A stretch of 64,000 nucleotides of DNA from Lineus longissimus (GCF_910592395.1 NC_088314.1:3164001-3228000), one strand, 5' to 3'; shown: positions 21,414-33,899, counted from the first letter of the stretch. Program-made: numbers and translations. Notes: a model not told the origin generated them from the letters alone.

Positions 21414-22343
21414 TTGATTAAAATCAATGCTGGGGGTATGGCCATTGTTGACAAACAATGTGAAGGTCAGAAGATTGGTGGTGTCGTCTGTGACAAAATC
21501 TGTCTGGCCAAGTCAACCAGGCTAAAAGTCCTTGATGACAAAATAGAAATTGAAAATGGATTCCACTTGTGTGTGCATCTGCCTCAAGTGAACCAGCCAA
21601 CTGTTAATTTTTCATCTTCTTGTGAAAAAAGAATAGAAATGGACCTGTCTTTGCTTGATAAGCCAGTTGCATGGCCTTGAGCAACTAACTTAAAATCACT
21701 GCCTTTGATTACAAAAGATAGGAATGACAAGATGTACTGGCCTAATTTGGCAGATAAGCAAAGGATTACTTCTTGATCTTGACAAACTTGGCCTTGATTT
21801 CGACCTCATCAGCTTAAAATGGCTCCAAAGAATGTATCGAGCCTTTGTAGGTGAAAGAATAGATTCTGAAAAAGGTTCCAAAATTAATACACTAGGCCTT
21901 GCTTTTTCGGATAAACCGAGGCATCCTTCTTCCACTTGGCCTTGTCTTTGACCAAACCAGCTGAAAAATTCTGAAATTGATACAACGTACCTTGATTGGC
22001 TGGATAAACCGCGGAATCCTTCTTTGACTTGGCCTTGACATTGACCAAAGCAAATGAATACAAACTCTTCCTGTACTTTTGCTTTGAATCTGACTATCCA
22101 GCTGAAAAACCTCCCCCTTCAAATGAAAAAGATCCCCACTTGCATGGCCTGCCTCTGGGTCAGTTTACCAATTCGAGATGTCCTTCCGGACAACAAAGGA
22201 TTTGTTTCAAAGAATTGTCAGGCTTATTACAAAATGAAAAGTGTGCAGCAATCTTTGATGCCTGCCTCTTGGCTGGGTTGCTCTCAAATGGATTGCCTTC
22301 GCTTGTAATCAAAACTATTGTTTTTGAAGTGGCGCGACCGTAA
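21414..22343 (+). other. Open frames across the degenerate repeat, coding status doubtful
   Basis: Plus-strand frames at 21414-21680 (GGMAIVDKQCEGQKIGGVV...) and 22029-22343 (...FKELSGLLQNEKCAAIFD...) look protein-like in composition. They flank repeat copies that contain stops, and antisense frames (21696-21935, 21892-22122) are also open. They might be remnants of one decayed coding sequence expanded by the repeat, or chance. No family is recognised. Confidence 0.2.
21660..22150. repeat. Degenerate tandem repeat, about 90-120 bp units
   Basis: The clearest pair is 'ggataaaccgaggcatcctt' (about 21909) and 'ggataaaccgcggaatcctt' (about 22002), each followed by 'acttggccttg' and 'ttgaccaaa', about 92 bp apart. 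A more diverged copy near 21750 has 'gcagataagcaaaggatt' and 'acttggccttgatttcgacc', and 'gataagccagttgcatggcc' near 21660 may be a fourth. Successive copies are frameshifted with respect to each other, so the open frames on both strands here are not a repeat protein. Confidence 0.7.
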
Positions 22344-22349
22344 CATTTA

Positions 22350-24395
22350 GGGAATGAAAAATGCAGGGTACATTAGCTCTGTAAGAGGGACGCAACCATC
22401 TGGAAGCGGCCTTCATGAGAAATCATGTTGCGTTTTATTTGAAGAAGAATGGCACAAGACTTGTGGCTTGATGCCTTTCTTTGCCATCATACTTAATATC
22501 AGGCATCAATGCACTTGCACATTTTCAATATTAGTGAACTGGAGGTTCACCTACCCTATCAAATTAGTAACTGACCGAAAGCGTATTAAAGTTATTCAAA
22601 TGTGATTTCTACACAGTTGGTGGTCGGTATTACAAGGGCTCTTATACGGGTTTTAAATTTGGGACCTTTGCTTTTGAATAGTATGTCAAGCAGAAGTATA
22701 TGAAAGTTTTCGTTTCATAGTTTTCACTTGAAAACTTTTTGGTGTGAAAATTAGACTGTGAATCGAGAGGATGTTGTTGCATCCCTTCAGATGTCAGTTA
22801 GGCAAGGTTCATCAATCACAACTCTTCTCAAAACTTTTGTGGCAAACCTCATCACATCAGATTATCTATAGTGACATCAGATGCTATTTGGATGTTGTGT
22901 TCTCAGTTTTAAGTCTTTCTGTTACAAACAGTAAAATGGAACAGAAAACTATAACCTACTTCGGGCTACACCAAACGGACTTTATTGTGGAATCAGCTGA
23001 TGATAATGGATGATTATCACAGTTGTGTAAAATAGTAAAGACAACCTATGGACTCGACGCAATCATAATCATTCTTTCACTCACAATGAACACCTATGGT
23101 GAAAGCAATTGTTCCTCGAGCTTCTTTCCCCCAGGGCGCACTTGTCTTATGTAAATATTGAAAGTGCTTCAAAATCATAGCATGTCCCGTTGGTGCCTTT
23201 TGTGATGATGAATACAGGGATGGGGAACTACCACATGTCGATTCTTTTCTTAAAACAACAATTTTGATTAACTCTGAAGATTGCTTATGGATGGCTAGAG
23301 ATTTTGACACCAGTTAGGTAGTGCTCCCAAAAGAGTAATTCATTGGCTAGGTTTTATGATATCCAAAATCGAGACACAGATGGATGAATATTGGGAAGGT
23401 ACAGTGCCATGAGAACCACATGTCGACTATTTCCTAAAAATGAGAATTAGGTTCTCTTCAGGCATTACACTGCTTCGTATCATTTTAAAAGAACCGAACA
23501 ATTCGTTATTGGTGAATACAAAAACCTTGATTCCATTCACGATATCTGTTCTCTTCTAAAAGAACCTAGAACAGAGACAGATATAGAATGCATGCATCCG
23601 TAGAAAGTTTAGTTCAACTTGACGTGACCTGGACAGTGCTTTGACCTTGAGATTGGAGTAACCTTGAAACAGGCTTCTGGTCATGTTTCCTCAGGTGGAG
23701 ACCCTCCGCAGTGGATTTAGGATTTTCTGTCCTGCCCCGAGGCGTGGTTGTGGTATTTCAATCTTCCCGAAAGCGGAAATCGGCATTTGATTTCAGGAAA
23801 AGGCTCCAGGATCTATTGCCGGATACACTTTGGGTCTCAGTCTTCAAACGTTTCTAGGTGTTGCATTGACTCTCTTTGCCGGTCAGACTAGAGGGTGATT
23901 GTAATTAACTCCCTGAGCAGGTAATTATTTTGTTAGGAAGAGCTACGTCAATATGTGGTGTAGAGTTGTGGTTCTCCGTGAAGTTGATGAATCAAGTTAT
24001 TACAGTGTTTTACTTTCTTACGCACTCTCCAGACACCAAACTCTGACAAGCCAAGCAAACAATAGGTATTCAATGTTGAGGCAATATTTGCACTGTTAAG
24101 ACCTTAACACTGCTGTCTATTAATATGAACTTTCACTGTCTTATTACTGGTTTATCTATAAAAAATTATACCTTGTGCGTGAAAGCAAAATATTTCCTCC
24201 CCTGCAAGGCAACAGTAAAAAGGGCAAAATGGTGAACAAATGATGATGCTAGCAAAGAAAAGTTACAACGAGCAAAAATTTCATCATTTTCAGCATCAAA
24301 TGAGCAGGATGAAAGTGTTTGTCAATTGGATTTGTGGGATCAAACCAAAATACCATGATTACTAATATTTCTCTGACCAACTCTTAATTTACCAG
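22350..24395. other. Stretch without a supportable gene
   Basis: Frames at 22354, 22771 and 23077 are short and lack splice context. No repeats or RNA genes were seen. Confidence 0.4.
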
Positions 24396-25354
24396 ATGTT
24401 GAATCCACCAATATTCTTTCCAAACACCGCCGAGATGAAGACAAAATCTTCAAAGACAATGACAAAGTCGTATCAAAGTTAAAGTCTGCTTTCAAACACC
24501 GCAAAGTTGTGGACAGAGTGAATAAAAACAATGGAAATTTTCGGTGAATTTTATATTGAAATGGATGTTCGTTTCGCAAAAACTTGTAAGCTTGTCAACC
24601 TTGACGAGTTGCAAATATGCCGCTGGCAGAATGTAGACTTTAGGTATTAAGCTTTTGACTGTGTTGACAGGTTTGAACCTCACGATAATGCAGTTACAAA
24701 GAGGAGATGGGACACCACTCCATTGTGTTTCCAAAGCTCTTGAAAATCTCAAAATTTGCAAAATGGTAGAGTTTAAGGTGACAATGGTGCGGTGAGGAAG
24801 GTTCATAAAATGTTTGTGACCCCATTAACTGGAAAATTGAGCTCTTTGATAAGTTGGGACAAAGAAGTTGGTGCCATGTTGAAGATGTATCATTCAATAC
24901 TCTCAATACCAGATTTGTGAAAGTCTCGCCCCTGGACCATATTCTACAACGAGACAGTCTCCTGCGGTCTGGGACTATGGGTCTCTTGAGGGAAGTCAGT
25001 CTACTGGTAGATGGTAGGTGGAGCATGCCCATCAAAAGATATTGTTGACCTTAGCATTGACTTCAGCATGTGGAGAGGATTGTGTTATGATGCAAAAATG
25101 TTAATGGGCAATTTCTAAATTGTCTCAACCTGACCAATGACAATTTTGTGTTGTTGGAAACAGAATTAAGTATATTCATGATATTGTGCCATATTTCAGA
25201 CAGGAACTTGCCTGTGGGGTTAAATGGGCAGATGATGAGAGATGTGGAGCAGATTGCCTCAACCCCCACACTGTTCCCCAATAATGCACAAACAATGAAC
25301 TCATCTGCATTGTATTACAATGAACTTGACACATCACCAGATCTCGTAAGCTGA
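24396..25354 (+). pseudogene. Possible decayed coding tract, product unknown
   Basis: Successive protein-like segments lie on the plus strand in shifting frames. After an acceptor 'aatttaccag' (24395) comes a Lys/Asp-rich 49-codon segment (KIFKDNDKVVSKLKSAFKH...) ending with TGA at 24547. It overlaps an ATG frame from about 24531 (MEIFGEFYIEMDVRFAK...) that stops near 24650. A further segment (...VDRFEPHDNAVTKRRWD...) follows, then a 75-codon open stretch ending near 25048 (...LGQRSWCHVEDVSFNTL...) and a frame at 25148-25354. Together they suggest one frameshifted coding sequence or several exons. Minus-strand frames are also open across parts of it, so this is tentative, and I recognise no domain. 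Confidence 0.25.
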
Positions 25355-26880
25355 GCAAAGTTGCTCCAAGCATGAACAGATCTGCTCTATGTCTGCCTGG
25401 ATCTTCTTCTTTGAGCAGGCTCCACCCATGATATGTTTTGAGTGTAATAGAGAAGCTTCTCTGGATAAAAGAATGAGAGGACCAAATAAGAGAGGTTCTT
25501 GGATGAAGTGATCTGTTCTGTGATCATTCATAGCCAACTGAAATGGCCCCAGTCTCCCGATCTGGTGAGCTATTCAGGTATTACAAATCAGCAGTGAACG
25601 AATGCTAATCTAGAAGGGATATACCTTCTCCCTCTCTGCTGCATTATGTCAGAGCTGCAATGACTCCACATCCTTAACAAGCGAATATAACAAACATGCC
25701 AAGGGTAATGGGAAATTGACAATTTTCTCGTAAATACGGTTACAAAGGACGTGTATCCCAACTTCATTCCTAGCCAATTACAGGTTGAGTCACCACCTTC
25801 ACTGGGTTACCTAGTCCACTCGCAGCGACAGCCAAAATGAAAGCAATATGCAATGTTGTCTGTAATTATCAGGTATTGCTTGGTTAGTTTTGAATCGGGT
25901 GCTGTGGCTGGATATATTGTCATATTGTCATCTGACGAAATCCTTGTTTCATTACTGTAATGCATAAATAAATGATTAACACGAACCTTTCCTTATAATA
26001 GTTCATTGAGAAGTATTGTTGGTAAAGAACTGTAAGGAATCATTACAGAGTGGTTTCGGGAATGGGTTTTCTGAAGTAGCCAGACATTCTTCTGCAATCT
26101 GGAGAATATGGAGAATAATGTAACTACATTTGTCAGTTAGTCATCCTTGGGAGGGATGACAATTTATATCATGAATAATACAGTCACAATTCAAATATTA
26201 ATGATATACTTAAGATTTCTTTAGGGTAATCATGAAGGGGCTTTAAATTGCAGGGTAAGTAATCCCACGGAAATTAGGGATTCGAGGGGGGGGGCTGCTT
26301 TTTAAATATCGGAAGGATTGCATCCCTTGTTGATGTGGAGTAATATGTCTGTCAATGATGATGTGTCACAGAATCTAATCTGTATGCGGGGTAGTGGATT
26401 TCAATTCTTCCTTTGTTACGATGTTTCATTTTGGCCTACATTTTAGCTTCGCCATTGTGAATTTGGTGAGACACGATATTTCCAGGCCGGAATCAGTTCT
26501 TTAAATAGCAATTGGAGGGTAACTGTCTTTCGATGTACAGAGGGGGCCTGGCAATACTGTCATTTTTTATTTGAACTGAAAGTGTGCAGTGGCCAGTGAA
26601 TGACATTACCTCATAGATGTTTCCACTAGATATCCTCTAGTCTTCAACTAGGTTTCAAGTCACTAAACCACCTCTCTCTCAAAAAATGACAGAAATCATG
26701 AATACGACAAATGTAACCCACGAGACATTTAAATTCATGATCAGTTCAGCATAACTGAGGCATTGCAAATGGCTTACTCATTCTAATTAGCAAAGATAAG
26801 TGTTCGCCAGAAGTTTTTTTGGGTGATTGCAGACAGAATAGAGATGCTGCAAATAAATGGCTTCACCTGTCCATTTCATT
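25355..26880. other. Stretch without a supportable gene
   Basis: Contains a G10 run near 26287 and otherwise unique AT-rich sequence. No supported exon. Confidence 0.45.
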
Positions 26881-26930
26881 GGCCACTAATTAATTAAGTA
26901 ATAATTGATTAATTATTTCCGAGTCTGACC
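26881..26930. promoter_or_regulatory. Homeodomain-site cluster (TAATTA/ATTAAT words)
   Basis: After 'catttcattggcc', a CCAAT box in reverse, comes 'actaattaattaagtaata' followed by 'attgattaattatt'. This packs at least five TAAT or ATTA cores into 35 bp, then a CpG-containing 'gagtctgaccgctcatccgc'. Such clusters bind antennapedia- or paired-class homeodomains in animal enhancers. It could also be simple AT-rich sequence. Confidence 0.3.
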
Positions 26931-27371
26931 GCTCATCCGCTATGAAAACCATGGGATGGCTTCTGTGTGGCTGACAGCGTTCATGCTTAGTCAATTGCAC
27001 ACGTTTGTATAAGTCTTGTTGTGATGAGCAGTAGACAATTTCGAATATAGTCCATTTCCCGAGAAAAATAACACTGCATGGAGAAAGCCTAGAATGACTG
27101 GAAAAATATGTCGGTATTTTGCTCTAAATGGCTCGTTCTCGGTGGTATATTGTCGGATTCTTGCTAATTCTGTTAAAAAAACCCACAACTTTGGACTGTG
27201 AAGTTTGAGATGAAATTCAATATTTTGTTTAACTGCTGTTGTAAAATCGACTTTAGTGGATCACCAAAAGATTACCGGACTTGCTAAATTGTGTTTCTAG
27301 TGAATAGTTCACAGAAGGTGTGCAACAACCACTTTCAAACCATGTACTGATGACATATCCTTCGTGCTGAC

Positions 27372-27585
27372 TCGGCATCTACCAAGCCTCAGTGGAGTTC
27401 CTGATAGATCGCTACGGACTTTTACAAAAAGTCATTCCCTGAGTTTCTTTGCTAAGTAACCTGTTCAAGTCATTATGACTGTGGCTTTGCCATGCCACCA
27501 TGGAGTCCTGATGGATCATCTGGGACTTCACAAGAAGTCATGCCAAGAGTTTCTTTGCTAAGTAACCTGTTCGATTCATTATGAC
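27372..27585. repeat. Tandem duplication, about 108-bp unit, two copies
   Basis: Unit 1 (about 27372-27480) and unit 2 (27481-27585) both contain 'tggagt(t)cctgat', then 'gtttctttgctaagtaacct' and end with 'cattatgac'. The central 25 bases are identical, and the rest has substitutions and single-base indels. No reading frame is conserved between them. Confidence 0.9.
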
Positions 27586-27733
27586 ATGTCAAGGGTGACT
27601 CACCTGTCTTGGATCCCATGTGAAAAATTCACGGCTTCATGATCTTTGGTGGAACGAGAAAAATTTGAAGATGATGTCACCAGTGTTGCACTTTGAAAAG
27701 AAACCACACTGTTGATACTTCAGAATTCCGTCT

Positions 27734-28186
27734 TTGTTGGCACCCACAATCTTGAAGAAACTAGCTACCCTTCAGGACTCGAAATTATATGACAACTGCA
27801 TGTTTTTAGGTCCATGTTTTCAGTACTCTTGGTTTATGAGAATTGACGATGTACCGATGGGACTACCAGTAAAGCCAACTAGGAGACAGCTCTTTCAGTA
27901 TACTTCTTCCGCATGGCACAGCAAATTGGGTTCAGTGACTATCTTTCAGAGCAGCTACACGTTCTGTCGTCATTGCGTTTGGCAAATTTCATTTTCCTTA
28001 TTTTTGGTGTGTGTGCGCCAAGGAAATACCAAGGGAAAATTGTACGAACGCTTGAAAACTTTTTCAATGTTGCTCATCATCAATCATGTCCTTTGCTTCT
28101 CTTCAATGATGATGCATGCGGGAATTGCTCAACTATTTGATGTTTTTTTAACAACATCAAATATTCATAGTTGCTTCTGCCGATGA
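27734..28186 (+). other. Longest non-repeat open frame, 150 codons, probably not a gene
   Basis: The frame opens at a TTG and has no ATG until about residue 23. It is rich in Phe, Cys and Ser, with no recognised motif. A second frame is open in parallel at 27913-28140. There is no acceptor at a sensible position before it. I keep it only because of its length. Confidence 0.12.
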
Positions 28187-29140
28187 CTTCTTGAGTTAGA
28201 GGACAATGTTTGCATATGAGAGATAGTTAAGCAGTTGGCAAGCCTCCAAGCAGATTAATAGGGTGAGCAAGTATATTTTGATTTTGGGCGACATGAAAGG
28301 AAGGTATTGGGTTGTTAAATGCACCTGTGAGTTCATTTATATATTTCAAATCATTTTCACAGGTCCCTGTTCACATGCAACGTGTTAACAAGTTCTCTTA
28401 CGCATTTCATATCTCTCTATCAAATCACAGAGAGAAACTTTTGTGATAGCCTTTTATTGTGAGCATAGCAAGATGTTATTACAGACTCCCAGTGGTCTTA
28501 CGGGCTGCAACTCAATCAGTGGAGATTAACTTTTTAGTGATGCAGTATTACAAGATGCTGTGACAGTGGGTTGCTGGACAAGTGACAAGTTTCTGACTCT
28601 CCAGATTTCTGTGTGCTTCCTTGTGTTATTCGTACAGTTACCAATACAATATCCATCCATTGATTGACAAGTCTTTCATTCTATGAGTCGGTTTTCGATG
28701 ACCAGATTGGAGAAGATTTTGTCTGGCTAAATTTAACAATTTGATGCTGTAAGTTTATGGCTTTGACTAGTCACTAAAGGGATAACTGTTCCGAAGAGTT
28801 AATTTTGACCACCGTAGGATGTCTTGTGCAGAAAAAATTGACATAAAAACAATGCCAGGTGTTTTCTGCCACATTGGACATGACCATGTCTCAGTTCATG
28901 AAGGGAAACAAAAAAAACGGGTAACTGGGGTCTCGGGTTCCACATGTCGATCTTCACCCAATACTCGAAAATGAATCTTTGTGATTTCTACCTTCTTGAT
29001 TGGCATGGATAATTTAATTCTACATTAGCGATCCGGGGGGTTTGGGACATCGTTTAGTATTGATTCTGATGTGCTTTGATCTTTTCGGCCAAGAGCCGCC
29101 CAAGGGGTAGCTGTGTGCACCTCTCGTTCCATTTTGCTCT
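28187..29140. other. Stretch without a supportable gene
   Basis: Unique AT-rich sequence with no repeats or exon candidates. The sequence becomes GC-richer after about 29030. Confidence 0.4.
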
Positions 29141-29156
29141 TGGCTTTTGTCCCTAG

Positions 29157-29404
29157 GCACTCTCGAGAACGCATCCCAGAATCGCCAAATCACCCACGTA
29201 ACGCGAACATCTACGGCCTCATTTTCTGAGCTAGTTAAGGAAACACATGCCCAAGGGCATTATGGGAGGAGCACCCGAGGCTTGCAATCCCATAATGCCT
29301 TCTGTAGCTTTCCCTACGGCAGCTGTCGAGCCTCCGGCCTGGATCGCTCCTGGGAGATCTGGACACACAGACTACACAACTACCTTTTCAAGTCTAATTG
29401 CTAA
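29157..29404 (+). CDS. Candidate exon in a CpG-rich patch, product unknown
   Basis: A strong acceptor ('tggcttttgtccctag', ending 29156) opens an 82-codon frame (TLENASQNRQITHVTRTSTA...) that ends in TAA at 29402-29404. The other two frames close within about 35 codons. The patch is CpG-rich. The inverted CCCATAATGC motifs inside it favour the competing reading that this is a promoter and not an exon. No family is recognised. Confidence 0.25.
29256..29299. promoter_or_regulatory. 12-bp inverted repeat of a ZNF143-like motif
   Basis: GGCATTATGGGA (29256-29267) and its exact reverse complement TCCCATAATGCC (29288-29299) are separated by 20 bp. The half site CCCA-NN-ATGC matches the core of the ZNF143/THAP11 promoter motif known from vertebrates (CCCAGMATGC-type). 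A related 'catcccagaatcgcc' lies upstream at about 29171. The CpG-rich context fits a bidirectional or housekeeping promoter. Factor assignment is inference. Confidence 0.4.
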
Positions 29405-29888
29405 GATAGAATTCTGATAAAGCTGTGACATCATGCAACCCCAAAACCTGATACTCTTGACTGAATTGCATTACTGTTATATCCGTTAGAATAAAATCTC
29501 CTTCTGTAGTCCGATAATCTATTTGGATTGCTTCACTTCGACAGTAGAAATTTTTAACAACTGAAATTCAAAGAATTTAAACCAGCATGAGATACAATTT
29601 GTTCTTTGAGAATTTTTTTTGAAACGGATTAAAAATGCGATGTCTTAGGTTGCGTGTTTGCAAAAGTAAAACACCCTGTGTGCTAATTGGAGATGAGTAA
29701 GCACATCACCTGTGTATGTGTCCTTTAGTTTACGCAGTCATTCCTTGTTTAACCCCTCATTTCTAAAGCAGTTAAAGCTTCAGTCTGCTTAACTTCGATA
29801 ATCCATGCACCGATTCGAATCATCCTAGGGGATTCCTGCCTTGAATGAACGTCTGAAATCTGTGAGTTCTTCAGTTTGTGTTTTTCAG

Positions 29889-29990
29889 GTTCAGGGGACT
29901 GCGTCCATCAATCTCGCCCCAAAGACTAGAACTGTTCACAAGCCAAACAAAAGACTGGCTGAGGGCGATAGTCTACTTGACATGTTTTAG
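29889..29990 (+). CDS. Candidate terminal coding exon, product unknown
   Basis: An excellent acceptor ('cttcagtttgtgtttttcag', ending 29888) is followed by 33 codons in phase 0 and a TAG. The peptide begins VQGTASINLAPKTRTV and ends KRLAEGDSLLDMF, a lysine-rich then acidic/hydrophobic tail of the kind seen at protein C termini. A second frame (FRGLRPSISPQRLEL...) is also open to a TAA at about 30000. No poly(A) signal is obvious nearby. The upstream exon would have to end in phase 0; none is assigned. Confidence 0.35.
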   Translation, partial: VQGTASINLAPKTRTVHKPNKRLAEGDSLLDMF

Positions 29991-32900
29991 TTAACTTTAT
30001 CAAAATGAAATTGTATATTGGGTTTCAAAAGACGGGGTCGTTTTTGCTTAAATCCCTTTTAAAGAACATGAATACCCAACATATTTAGCAATCCCTACAT
30101 CTGTACAACTTGTGCTTAACTCGTGACGAGGGTATTGGTCCTTTTCCCAGCTGGGATATTTTGAGTCACCCTTCCTCCACTTAATCATAAACTAGTCTGT
30201 GTTTGAAGACACCAAGCTATCTCTATCATCCTTGATACACTTCCAATCAACTTCTGACTCAAAAATGATAACAGTTCAGTTTGAAATAGCCGATAATCGT
30301 TTAAACAATTGGATGGTAATTGAGGTAATGACTGACCTTGAGCAATTTTGAAGGTCATGACTTCTCGCAGGATGACAAAGTGCACCTTCATTTCCTATGA
30401 TAGCGGCGATAATTGCTCTAATCATCTTGAAGAGTTTAACGAGCAAAGGAAACTTCAAATTTGTTGGTAGTTATGGTCATTTTAATTAAATTGTACCACT
30501 GACAGTCTCCACAATATAAATGACTTGCGCTGGAAAGGAATTATATGTATTGGAGTGTATACTTTCTGTTTGCCATCAAAACTATATTTAGGAATTTTGA
30601 CAAAGTACCAAGGAGAAGCTCCCCAATTGTATTTTCCTTGCAATCTGAGGAATGCCCAGAACTCGGGATTCTGTAGGCCTACCGAAAGCTTCTTATAAAA
30701 CAAATAAAACATGTTTCTCATACTGAACTTCCAGCGGTATTGCCTCCGTTACCTCCTCGTGACTTGAACAAACACCGGACAAAGCAACCAACAAAACCTC
30801 AAATCTAACAAACTTTTTGAACAGGTGGCCTAAGGGTTTGAACTCTTCGAAATCTTCACTGACTTTCCCTGAGTGACACTGACGGGAATAATCGCCCTGG
30901 ATTTCAATTGCTCTCAATGGCTTACCGGAGTCATTGAATGGACCTAAATGATGCTGAAGATGGCCTGCTTGTCATGGTGATGTCTTTGATCTGTGCCGAC
31001 CAAGCAGATTTCCATTTTGTTTCTGTTAAAAATGATGTTAAAGTTAAATGTTACATTTATAGGTGGGATTTGGCTTCCAGGAGTTTTGGTGTAGTTTTCA
31101 CTTTGGTAGAGTTCTAGAAAGCTTTCTAACAAATTCTCACATGTTTAGATTTCACAAAACCAGTTTCATAATCCAGATTGTTTTTGTGTGCCCATTGAAG
31201 ATAGCGTGCAGAATATTTCCTGTGCTCCAAAGCTGGAGTTAGAAGATAAAACTTTCAGACATTGGCTTCAGCAAACATACCTTATGATGCATCAAATTAT
31301 GTCGCAAAAATTACTGAAATGCCAAGACTTTTTAAAAGTAGAATGAGTCCACAATGCTAAAATAATCTGCTTTCATATTCAGTAGAAACAACATTCGACA
31401 TAACAGGTGGATGAAAGAAAAGATATTCTATCATGGTACAACTGACAGCAATATTGTCAGCCAGTTGTAATCAGTAGGCTAAATTGGGACCGGACAAACA
31501 CCTACGTAGAGGCCGGACTCCTACTTGTCTCATTTATCAAAAGTCTCGGAGGGGACAGCTCAGCAAATACGTAATGAGTGACTGTCCAGCCCTGACCATC
31601 TGCTACAAGGAGATATGACTTTGCCAATCATTTGTTTTGAATGGTCTTCTGGCTGATTTGAAGATGCAAGCTTTTCCAGGAAAGGATTCAGCTCCCTTTT
31701 AACCCTTATGCACGTGATCACCACTGTTATCTTGAGAAAAGCTATTTCCCAAAACATCCTTGGCCAGTTTTGGTGATTTCAAAATTGATGAAAAATTCGA
31801 AATCTGGGCTAATCTGCTGACCCCTTGACCCGCACTTTTACAGATAATCCGTTCTCATAGAAAATTCTTGCCATTATAATTCCGCTGCTTTGAAACAAGG
31901 CCGAAAATTCCCGGAGGTCAGCACGACTTGGGGAAATTAGTTTAGGATGACCGCTACATTCTCTAGGGAGATCAGGGATGACCAAGGGGCCGTTTGGACG
32001 TGCGAGTTATTCCAATATCTCCAACATGAATTTCCATTTGCATCGTATTAAGATGACTCAGGGTTTCCCATTCTTCTATATGCATTAGTAATTTAAGAAA
32101 TTCCCTGATCGCCTGGACTTCACAATAGGGACAAATTTTTCATGCTTTTTTCACGACTGGTTTTCTATTTTGTTCGTTGGGTATTTTGCTGCCTGGATTA
32201 TCTTGGATGCTGTTGCTAAACTCTTCTGACACGCGAAAGATGGTGTAATGAGAAGTCTCTTTAATTATGTGCTTTAGCAACGGACTTGTCATATTTGATT
32301 GCATGAGTAAAGAATTGTTGGGCAGTATCGATTATGGAATGTGTGTGTTGGCGAGGGGAGGGGAGGGGGATTGGCAGGCTATATGTATTAAAAACAAATT
32401 CATACATTGAATCATCCATGTAAGCAAACAACCTTGTATCTCCAACTTACGCGGTCCAGTTGTTAGAAAACATGATATTATAAGCTAACACGCTTTTTAA
32501 CAGCCGGGCCCAGATTCATCAGAACAGAAACAAATTTCAACTACAGGCTTGGCAGAAAGAAGAAATCCCAATCATTACTTTACTTCTGGACAAACAAATT
32601 TCTGCTTGCAGTTATTTCTCAAGTAGTCCCCGTCACTCTGATGTACTGTAAACCTGGTCGTGTTCGCTTGAAGCCAATTCACTCTGCATATAAATAAATT
32701 AACACAAGATGACTGACAGCTCCTGTGTCATGACAGATGGCTCAGAATATACCTTCGTTCAATATCTCAACTGAAGATGGCGACACCACCTAGCATTGTA
32801 TTGTCTCGTAAGTCCAATATTAATCAATAAAGAAAATCACATCTATCGACCGGTGAAAAGCCAAGTTATGGCTAAGCTCATAAATGGATAATTTTGGAGG

Positions 32901-33880
32901 ACTACAGGCCCTAGATGAGGATACCCTTTCGGAAGATACGTCTGACGACACCATGGTAGGTGATGGGTTTTGTTGGGCGTTATCTGCAGGAACGTCTTTT
33001 GATCCTGGCGGTGATTTATAGGGAAATGATGTGGGTTTGACATGAATGGGACCTTGATGATCAATGCTGTGTGCTGCGTGCATGCTGCACGTTTATGTGC
33101 ACTGCATGGTGGCATGGTCAGTTGATCTGCGTTAACGTGTCAAGAAAATGCAAAATACTTTGCTGTTTGATAAGATTAATGTTTCGGTGCTGTATGTTGG
33201 GATAGTTTTGTGAAACTTACTCTGAAATGCCACTTTAGTTTTCTGGCCAAAGAAAGAATTGATTTCATGCAAGAAGAGGGGTTGTATTAGGATGCAACAT
33301 CTGTGTATTCCTGTCTTATTTAACTTCCATTCTTCTTAACTAAATGTAGTGTTTTTTCTCTTGTGCAATAGTTTGCAACCTGTCTTGGGTAAACCTGGAA
33401 AAGAATGTTCGAACTCAACCCTAGGAATCCTTAACTGAAACTATAAAGTTATTGATTATAATCTATAAAAAACCTATAAAAAACTCAGTCTACTTGTCCC
33501 CATAAGTTTATCAACACTGCTTAATAATCATTAAATCATCCGCCCCTCATGACATTAATGGCCATTTAATGCTTCTTATTTTCCGCATCGTGATATGTGT
33601 TGCACATGCTTGGGTTGTGGATGCAAGATTATTTCGAGACTGCATTTGATTTGGCTTTTGGGGTAAGGATATCGATTGGAAAACGATTTTAATCTTAAAC
33701 AGAACAAATGACCTGTAAAAATATCCATAAAGTGTTGATTTCAAACTACATACAAGGTTGATTTAATTGCAGCACTTCTGCTATTTGATTCGGAGAATTT
33801 GATGGGAATTTGATCCCCCACCCATTCCTGCTTAAAATACATGATAACTCAGTTTCAGTAGTTAGAGCTGTATTTAAAAT
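29991..33880. other. Stretch without a supportable gene
   Basis: Short antisense-overlapping frames only (30185-30917, 31560, 32820-33115, 33547). A G-rich run lies near 32355. I see no repeat longer than about 20 bp, no exon with good boundaries and no RNA gene. Confidence 0.45.
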
Positions 33881-33899
33881 CAAATTGCACAATTTAGAA

